Notes under the pieces: model-generated
The model's database searches: none
What the model was told of the DNA's origin: nothing
The model's input: the letters and a program-made list of their open reading frames with translations, nothing else
Assembly (NCBI GenBank): GCA_963969495.1
Contig: OZ018333.1
Coordinates: 85,725,256 to 85,789,255 of the forward strand
Reading direction: 5' to 3'
Length of the DNA: 64,000 nt
DNA from: Ceratothoa steindachneri
Lineage: Eukaryota; Arthropoda; Malacostraca; Isopoda; Cymothoidae
Part shown: in pieces, positions 58,101 to 64,000 of the stretch
Numbering within the stretch: position 1 is the first letter of the stretch
Layout: the number at the start of each line of letters is the position of its first letter
Position numbers and translations under genes: made by a program

Positions 58101-58440
58101 CTCATTGCTAATATAACTAAATAGCTCATCCTTCTTGTTTCTAAGACTACGAGCATTTGTATAGAAACAATTTAACCCCCCTATCCCTGAAGCACCTCTT
58201 GAAACTTGAATGACCTCACCTCTATCGCCTTGGAACCTATTTCTGTTATCTGCCAAGTCCATTCTACTTTCAGTACTATTTTGGTAATTGGTAATTTGGT
58301 AAATTGAGGGCCAGAGAGTGCGTGGGTCAGCACTATGGGCCCTGGAGAAGGTCAATGCCGTTTATATTTCTCTGTACTTTGACTTAGGAAAGATTTAGCG
58401 GACTTTGCTTGCTGGGCTGACTTAGCAATCTAACAGGAGA
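55118..58440 (-). mobile_element. CR1-like LINE with intact ORF2
   Basis: The 3' end lies near 55118 with a short (TTATG)n-like tail (on the plus strand TAACATAACATAACAC). The motif GGCCCTTGTGGCTTTTGTCATCC just before it is identical in layout to the CR1 fragment ending at 45430. A related motif occurs a second time at 55248-55300, so the 3' UTR holds a partial duplication. No ORF1 is attached; the copy seems truncated just upstream of ORF2, near 58400-58440. Confidence 0.82.
55536..58355 (-). CDS. CR1-like ORF2: endonuclease and reverse transcriptase, 939 aa
   Basis: A single open frame without stops. The EEP endonuclease runs from about residue 61 (CFYTNARSLRNKKDELF; VTESW; IGDFNLNSVDW; NSDHQIVRF) to about 285. 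The RT follows (NNFRPVSLTPVVCKILEKIV; GFRSGRSCLTNLLDF; IYLDFSKAFDKVPHRRL; GVPQGSVLGPLLFVIYINDL; FADDTKLAAVV), and the C-terminal YVRPHLEYCIQAW and LLESVQWRATKIIPSL blocks close it. All key acidic residues are present, and there is no RNase H, as usual for CR1. It would nick DNA and copy its own RNA into the target. The first Met may lie downstream of the frame start. It is the only family in the window with a fully open ORF2, implying a young copy. Confidence 0.9.
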   Translation of the reverse strand: MTFSRAHSADPRTLWPSIYQITNYQNSTESRMDLADNRNRFQGDRGEVIQVSRGASGIGGLNCFYTNARSLRNKKDELFSYISNEDIDILCVTESWVNEIEFSDTISEFDFQGYNMYISQRTGRIGGGIIIYIKNNIVSSLNTSIKQDGVESLWIEIRFSKNRMVHLGAFYRQPGQTDDIDELMIREISKGCETDAVIIGDFNLNSVDWENMIGRDRTSGRFIECFEDNFLNQFVNEPTRGDNILDLVLSNSDHLVQELTVGEALGNSDHQIVRFNLGIEKGKITENAEKVPNFHKGDYVKLRSLLNLVDWDIEFRGKNAYGMWDTFKHIINVVQEQCIPMKAIRNKSRKPLWWNQEIARKISEKKRAYKKLQVENNIQNLSDYRMARNELNKIIKKNKRVSEIKLAQDSNKDPRKFFSYYKTNNKSGRVKIGPIKYEGFVRETDEEIVEVLNGHFASVFTKEKLNSPMYSTHRSGKEVFTNICVDRRMIKELIGDLDTTKASGPDNIHSRILKEGVESISIALDKLYTRSLEYGEIPYDWKRANVVPIFKKGSKEDPNNFRPVSLTPVVCKILEKIVKKGICQHLEREGLISDAQHGFRSGRSCLTNLLDFLEFVTDQVDKGENVDIIYLDFSKAFDKVPHRRLVHKLKMIGICGGVSNWIAEWLKDRKQRVVLNGVKSEWRDVISGVPQGSVLGPLLFVIYINDLGEAVNNKVSIFADDTKLAAVVKDIDDNFKVQGDLNKLLSWAHKWQMTSNLDKCKVINMGKDNREFNYEMDGHWLSSVEDEKDLGVVIDKSLRFSKQCIEARNRANRVLGFIKRNVSYKSKEVILKLYNSYVRPHLEYCIQAWSPHFRHDINLLESVQWRATKIIPSLRHLEYEDRLRVLNMFSFERRCVRGDMIELFKIFSGIDKLDVSKFFELDDGNRTRGHHLKIKKERV

Positions 58441-58480
58441 TAAGCCATGTTAGTACAGGAGGGAGGGGATGATCTATGAT
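58441..58480. other. Boundary between CR1 5' end and family-B 3' UTR
   Basis: A short stretch between the two minus-strand elements. I could not place either element's end to the base, and saw no clear target duplication. Confidence 0.3.
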
Positions 58481-61400
58481 TTATATTCTATGTAACTGTC
58501 CAGTTTTAGTCAGAAAGAACTGGAGATAATTGGAAATTGCTTGGCGGATAGGGATGGGGTAACCGATTCCGTTGAGGATGACTGGGATTGTGAGTTGCAT
58601 TACTCCAATTTCTCTGAGTTTTTCACGGAGTAGTACTCGATGGGAGTGATGGTGCAGGCATTCTAGTAGGAAGTGCTGGATGGTTTCTGGTTGATTGGGG
58701 CACCAGGGGCAGTCTGGAGAGGGAGAGAGACCCAGGCGGAAGAGATGAGCAGACAGACCAGAATGTCCAATTCTCAATCGGACGAGGGCAGAGTCAAGAC
58801 GACGATTGATTGACCTTGACCAAAGTATAGGGCCAGAGTCCTCATAAAGGATGGATCTGAAGGATCCATGGAGCTGTTGGCAGAGGTCTTCTTCCCATGT
58901 AGCTCTGGTGTGTGCCTTCCAGAGGGAGGTTCGTGTGGCTGGAGAGATGGGAAGTGTTCCCAAAATGGGAGTGGAGTGAGCTTGGTTTGCTGCTCTGTCC
59001 GCTTTTTCATTGCCGATGATACCAGAGTGGGCTGGGATCCATTGCAGCTTCACATGCCATAGAGGGTGGATGAGGAAGTCAAGTAGCAATGCCTGAATTT
59101 CATAGCAGAGTTGTGGGTGGGTGAGGGGTGCGGAGGAGAGGAGAAGCTGAAGCGAGGACATTGAGTCAGTGTAGATGATTATTTTCCTGGAGGGGACTAG
59201 TGTCCGGGCTATTTTAAGAGCATGGAACAAGGCATACAGTTCAGCCACCACGATATTGTGCAGGGGATCTAAATGCCATGTGAATTCAAATGGGCATTCT
59301 AGGCAGATGACTGCTGCTGTAGTCGAGGGGGGATCCGTATGGTGGGAGCCGTCTGTGAATATGGCTAAGTAGTCTTTGTAAGTGGCATTTTCTAGGCTGC
59401 AGAAGATTGCTCTCAATTTGTGGGGTGGGTCATATTTTGTCCATTGACATGGGAGGGAGGGTGATATCACTGCGGATAGTGATATCCAAGGTGGAATGGG
59501 AGGCGTTGCTGGAAGTGGAGCCTGCCGTGGGAGAGGAAAAGAAAATTGAGCAAAAGTCTGGGCTGCACGGACTGCTACTGGGCGATGTGAAGAAGTTGGC
59601 CAGGGTTGAAGATATGCGTGGGAGGCTATGATTGTTGCAAGAGGGTGGTCTTCTGGTAGGTATGTAGTCCGATAGAGCCATTTTCCAAGGAGGTTCTTTC
59701 TTCTGTATTCTAAGGGAAGGATGCCACTTTCTGCATGAAGTGCTGAAATGGGGGATGATCTGAAGGCTCCTAGGGCAATTCTCATTGCACTGTGCTGAAT
59801 AGGGTTTAGTTTTGCCAGCTGGGTCTTATTTGCCGCAGAGTAGACAATCGAACCATAGTCTAGTTTGCTTTGGATGTAGGCTGTGTAGAATTGAAGGAGT
59901 GTTTTCCGGGAGGCACCCCATTTCACACCAGCAATGCGGCGCATCAAGGCGAGACAGTTGAAACATTTCTCTCGCAGTTGGTTGATTTGGGTGTTACAAC
60001 TTAGAGTTGGGCTATCTAACCATAGTCCAAGAAACTTATGGGCGGACACCCGTTCAATAGGTGTGCCAGAAATGAGCAAGGGTGGTGGTGGTCCTAGATG
60101 GCGACGAGTGAACCAGAGAGATTTGGACTTGGTCTTGTTTAGGTGCAAGTTCCAGCTTTGAGCCCATGCTGTGAGGTCGTTTACCGCGTTTTGGAGTCTG
60201 TCATGGACCAGTTGGGGAGTTTGGGCGGTGCAGAAGATGGATATGTCATCTGCATATAATAGAGATGTTGTATGCACACTGTCCGGTATGTCTGCTATGT
60301 ATATTGTGAATAGAAGGGGGCTCAGAGGGGATCCTTGTGGGACTCCTTGGTTGATCTTGCGGGGAGAAGCTTGGGTTGACCCTATCAGCACTGTGTAGAG
60401 ACGGTTAGAGAGGAAGTCTTTGATCCATGAGAGGGGGGGCCATGCATTCCCAGGTTCAATAGTTTGTGCAGCAAGGCCTCATGGTTAACTGTGTCAAAAG
60501 CATTTGACAGATCAAAAGAGACGGCCTCTGCCACTAGATGTTCCTTGAAGGTGGATTGCACCAGGTGGTCTAGATGTATGAGTGCGTCCGTCGTGCTGCG
60601 GCCTGGTCGGAAGCCATATTGATTAGGGTGGTGATGGTGGTGGGATTCCAGCCACCAGGCTAGACGCTTTTGGACCATTTTTTCCAGGAGTTTGCTGGTG
60701 CAGGAAAGGAGGCTAATTGGTCTGTATGATGCCGGGTCACTAGGGTCTTTTCCTTTTTTGGGGATAGGGAGGATGAGGGCAAGTTTCCATGGGGAGGGGA
60801 ATTGGCCTTGGGTCCAGCTGTCGTTGAATAGCTCCAGTAAGAAGCTTAGGTGAACTTCAGACAAGTGACTTAGGAAGTCAGAGAGGATCATGTCGGAGCC
60901 AGGGGCCTTGCCTTTTTTCATGGAAGAAAGTGCCCCATGCAATTCTTTGAGTTGGAAAGGGGATGCAAGTGGGTCATCTGTGGTGTTGGAAATACTCTCT
61001 GTGAGAAGCCTGGCTTGAGGTCTGGTTAAGAGAGAGTCTGCTTTGCTGCTGTATAGTCGGCTGTATTCTGTGGCAAAGGCTTCAGCCTTGTCTTTTTCAT
61101 TTGTTAGTGGGAAGCCACCTGAGCAGAGGGGATAGGAATTGGGCTTTGAAGGTGAGGTCATGTGTCTGAAGAAAGTCCAGACTTTAGTAGAGGGGGTGGA
61201 AAAGGAAAGCGAGCTACAGGATTTATGCCAGGAGTTTCTTTTTGCCTGAAGTAAGATCCTTTTGCACTTGGCGTCCTGTCTGTTAAATCCAATTTTGTTA
61301 GTTTGGGAGGGCTGATGTCTCCATCTTGCAAATGCTAGTCGTCTGAGGCGGATGGCTGATGCACACTCTTCTGTCCACCAAGGACAGCGGGGGCGGCCAT

Positions 61401-62262
61401 TGAAGCGACTGGTGGTTAGGAGAAAAGTGTGTTCCCCAGCTGCCTTGAGGGATTCTGAAAACCAGTTGGCTTTTTCTTCAACTGAGAGGAGATTTGGGGG
61501 GGGAGGTTCGAGTGAGGCTTGGAATTTTGTCCATTTTCCTGGGTTTGTTTTCCAATGAGGGCGGATTGACCTAGGGGGAGGGTTTGTGAGGCCATTTGAG
61601 GAGATGATCACTGGTAGATGGTCGCTTCCCATATATTGGCCGGTAGAAACTACTGAGGAGGTGAAGGACCCACTGCCAATACACAGATCCAGGGTTGAAG
61701 GCACGGCTTTTGCTGGGTCCACCCTGGTGCAGAGGCCTGGTGGGGTGAGAAGGGAGAGGTGGGTCGAGGAGAGGAGGGCTTGAAAGAGGGCAGAGCCTGG
61801 GCGGCTTGTGATGGCTGATGGATCCCAGTGGGGGTGGGGGGCATTGAAATCTCCCATGATGAGGCTTGTAGGGGAGAGTTGGTCAAAATAGTGGTTAAAT
61901 TCTCGCTCAGTGACCGGGAGGCATGGGTTGTAGCAGATGAGAATGTCACACCAGGTTCCGCCGATGGCTATCTGCACTGCCAGCAGTTCTAGAAGGCCTT
62001 GGGGGTATGGTATGAGTGTGTGGAGACGGTGGGTCAATCCATGTTTAATGAGAAGGAGGAGGCCACCACCTGCCCGATTTGACCTGTCTCTGCGGAGTGC
62101 AGTGTAACCTTGGAATGAGGGTGAGATTTCAGGCTGGAACCAGGTCTCACATATGCCAACTATATTGGGTGATAGAGAGTTGATGAGTAGAGAGAGGTCT
62201 CTCATCTTGTGACGAAGGGAGCGGGCATTCCAGAAAATTATAGGGCTGTGCATTGAAGCCAT
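58481..62262 (-). CDS. Family-B I-type ORF2: endonuclease, RT, RNase H (one frameshift)
   Basis: Two overlapping frames, 62262-60385 and 60391-58481, form about 1250 residues. First frame: EEP (IIFWNARSLRHKMRDLSL; VGICETWF; LIMGDFNAPHPHWDPS; GSDHLPVII) and RT start (YRPISLLSCTSKLLEKMVQK; QYGFRPGRSTTDA; SFDLSNAFDTVNHEALLHKL). Second frame: GVPQGSPLSPLLFTIYIADI, SLLYADDISIF, thumb, then RNase H with all catalytic positions (IFTDGSHH; VAELYALFHAL; IYTDSMSSLQLL; WIPAHSGIIGNEKADRAANQ) and a terminal zinc knuckle (CPWCPNQPETIQHFLLEC). The break is in the run of seven G (plus strand) at 60433-60439. RNase H plus a CCHC ORF1 place it in the I/Nimb group. The start ATG at 62262 overlaps the ORF1 stop. 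Confidence 0.88.
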
Positions 62263-62264
62263 TA
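62260..62264 (-). promoter_or_regulatory. TAATG stop-start overlap between ORF1 and ORF2
   Basis: On the minus strand the ORF1 stop TAA (62264-62262) and the ORF2 start ATG (62262-62260) overlap by one base. The same arrangement is known to support termination-reinitiation in some R1-clade LINEs such as SART1. Its use here is inferred. Confidence 0.7.
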
Positions 62265-63674
62265 TGAGAGGAATGAAGTGAACAGGTTGATTACACTAGG
62301 GAGGAGAGTGATAAGGGCTTGTTGGACAGGAGAGCCAGATTGGAGCAGGGTGACGAATTCTTTTAGGAGATTTGTGATCTTCACTATGAGTGGCTGAGCT
62401 GAGGGTGCTCCTTTGCGGTGGTGAAGAGGCACATTCTGGATGACTGGGGAAAGTGGGTATGGAGGAGGAATTGGAGAAGGGCTCTTGGGGTGATAGTATT
62501 GGCTGGGGCAGGGCCTCTTGGGAGTGGTCTCTCTGTTGGCTCTGTGTGAAGAGGAGGAGGTTACAGGTGGATTTGGTTTACCGAGGTTCCTTGGTGGGAT
62601 GGGAGCAGCAGCCATCTCTGCATAGGAGGGGGTCTGGAGGGGCTTTCTTGGGGGAGTTTTAGGAGAAGAGCGGATATCCTGGGAGGATAGTGAGGGCGTA
62701 GTTTTGGAGGCAGTGGAAGTTGTCCTGGAGTCTTTTGGGGCTGAGTAGATGGAGCGGAGCTGGGCATGGATGGTATAGGTAGGGATACTATCATCCACTG
62801 ATTTGCGTTGGATCTGCCTTGCCTTTTCTGAGAATGGACAGTTGTTGGAGGAGGGGCGATGGTTGTCGTCGCAGAAGTAGCAGTAGGGGGGATTTGAGCA
62901 TTCTTGGCCTGCATGAAAACCACTGCATCTGCTGCATCTTTGTGTGGATCTGCAGGTCAGTGATCCATGGCCAAAACGCTGGCATGTGAAACACCTCAGA
63001 GGGGGGGGAATGTATGAGAGAACTGAGTAGGAGGTGAAGCCCAGAGCCATTCTTTCTGGTAGTCCTCCTGCAAATTTGAGACGCACTGAGTAGGTGGAAG
63101 CCTCAGGATGGGAAGGTAGTCTAGAAATCTCCATAAGACTGGACAGGCTGTTAGAGTCAAGGATCCGCAGGTTGTTTCTGAGGTCTTCTTGCTGTAGGGA
63201 GACTGGAAGGCCAGAGATCCTTCCATATTTGTATTTGCCTAATGAGGCATCTTCCGGGCGCCAGCACTTGACTGGCCATTCCCCCAGGGTGGAGACATCT
63301 TCGAGATCTACCTCTAGTTTATTAATATTAGAGAGTTCAATTCTTAGGGCTGTACCTTTTCCCAAGATTCGGCAGGATCCCTCTTTTATGAGTTTATGGA
63401 ATGGTGATGAGTTTAGGGCAGTTGTAACTTTTAATGGGTGGGAAAATATGGCCTTGTCTTCAGACAATCTGATGAGAACAACATTCTGAGACTCAGAGTT
63501 GTCATTTGGAGCCAGGGTTGAGTTGGAGGCATGGTGAGATCGAGGAATATTAGGTCTTGGAGCGTCTTGGTTGAAGCGAGGACGTGAAGTCGGACGAGGG
63601 TCCGCTTCGGCGGAAGGGCTGGGGCCACGTTTGCCCTTAGGGGTTAGGGAAACTTCCATTGGGGTACCGTTCAC
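62262..63674 (-). CDS. Family-B I-type ORF1: gag-like RNA-binding protein, 470 aa
   Basis: An intact frame. The N-terminal part is basic and Pro-rich (MNGTPMEVSLTPKGKRGPSP). A central region (VVLIRLSEDKAIFSHPLKV; STLGEWPVKCW; SVRLKFAGGLPERMALGF) precedes three zinc knuckles at about residues 230-280: CFTCQRFGHGSLTC, CSRCSGFHAGQEC and CYFCDDNHRPSSNNC. The C-terminal part is Pro/Ser-rich and ends in a hydrophobic helix-like segment (VQQALITLLPSVINLF). ORF1 proteins of I-group LINEs coat the element RNA. Stop and next start share an A (TAATG), suggesting coupled translation of ORF2. Confidence 0.88.
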   Translation of the reverse strand: MNGTPMEVSLTPKGKRGPSPSAEADPRPTSRPRFNQDAPRPNIPRSHHASNSTLAPNDNSESQNVVLIRLSEDKAIFSHPLKVTTALNSSPFHKLIKEGSCRILGKGTALRIELSNINKLEVDLEDVSTLGEWPVKCWRPEDASLGKYKYGRISGLPVSLQQEDLRNNLRILDSNSLSSLMEISRLPSHPEASTYSVRLKFAGGLPERMALGFTSYSVLSYIPPPLRCFTCQRFGHGSLTCRSTQRCSRCSGFHAGQECSNPPYCYFCDDNHRPSSNNCPFSEKARQIQRKSVDDSIPTYTIHAQLRSIYSAPKDSRTTSTASKTTPSLSSQDIRSSPKTPPRKPLQTPSYAEMAAAPIPPRNLGKPNPPVTSSSSHRANRETTPKRPCPSQYYHPKSPSPIPPPYPLSPVIQNVPLHHRKGAPSAQPLIVKITNLLKEFVTLLQSGSPVQQALITLLPSVINLFTSFLS

Positions 63675-64000
63675 CTGGGCCTGGCGGCCTAGGTCTCCCA
63701 GAGCTAAGCTAGGGATACTCCAAGAGGTTATTAGGGGCCGGAAGTCTTTAGAAGACTGTAGTTGCGGGCGACCGTGAGTGAGCAGATGATGTAAAGTTCG
63801 ACGACGAAGTGAGAGCGATCAAAAACGTCCGGTTCCTTCAGAAGATCAGTAGAGACCCCTTTCAGTACTATAATGTCCTCTCATAATTCCCTGATGTTAT
63901 GTTGTTATGTTAATACTTTTAACCATCAACATTTCAGGCGATCCCAATGGTATTCCAAAAACAAAGGCTGCCACCACCGCAGGGCGTGGGCGGTCAGTAC
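63675..64000. other. Family-B 5' UTR and unassigned window end
   Basis: Upstream of ORF1, sequence to about 63870 is probably the element 5' UTR, where an internal promoter would be expected; I could not identify its first base. The rest is unassigned and shows no gene. Confidence 0.4.

Overview
Overall. This is a eukaryotic window dominated by transposable elements (TEs), with one host gene that I can recognise. There are no operons, Shine-Dalgarno sites or other prokaryotic signals. The C2H2 finger style (repeated CPYQAA knuckles with TGEKPF linkers), the mix of LINEs (I/Nimb-like, CR1-like), hAT, Merlin-like and tRNA-derived SINE sequence, and the AT-rich introns suggest an arthropod, perhaps a malacostracan crustacean. 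The group is inferred from style, not proven.

Host gene (minus strand, about 1075-24895). Five coding exons assemble into one phase-0 reading frame: 24895-24811 (holding the start ATG), 24658-24509, 15381-15223, 13631-13473 and 2169-1360. The product would be about 446 residues: an acidic KEE-rich N-terminal part and eight intact C2H2 zinc fingers. Exons 3 and 4 are paralogous, each 159 nt. Introns 2, 3 and 4 are packed with TE copies.

TE nests. The commonest repeat, called family A here, is an I/Nimb-like LINE with a three-knuckle gag-like ORF1 and an ORF2 carrying endonuclease, RT and RNase H. Every copy is on the minus strand and decayed. Insertion order can be read from target-site duplications (TSDs). 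Old copy A' (2885-11960) was split by truncated copy A (3147-4476) and by copy B (6354-10999). Old copy C (15995-24240) was split by a 3.6 kb terminal-inverted-repeat DNA transposon (19875-23508). Old copy G (26208-43030) was split by copy D (26311-32245), an LTR element (36812-39965) and a hAT (40198-42913), and then gained a 1.9 kb tandem duplication. Copy E (47115-51545) sits in an older family-B LINE (46399-53160).

Right end (53.1-63.9 kb). This part holds a Merlin-like element with a chimeric second half, then the two youngest-looking elements. One is a CR1-like LINE with a fully open 939-residue ORF2 (55536-58355). The other is a family-B I-type LINE (58481-63674) whose ORF1 and ORF2 overlap by TAATG and whose only visible lesion is a one-base frameshift in a seven-base homopolymer.

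I saw no intact tRNA or rRNA gene, CRISPR array or viral gene. All identities come from reading translations and repeats by eye; no database search was possible.
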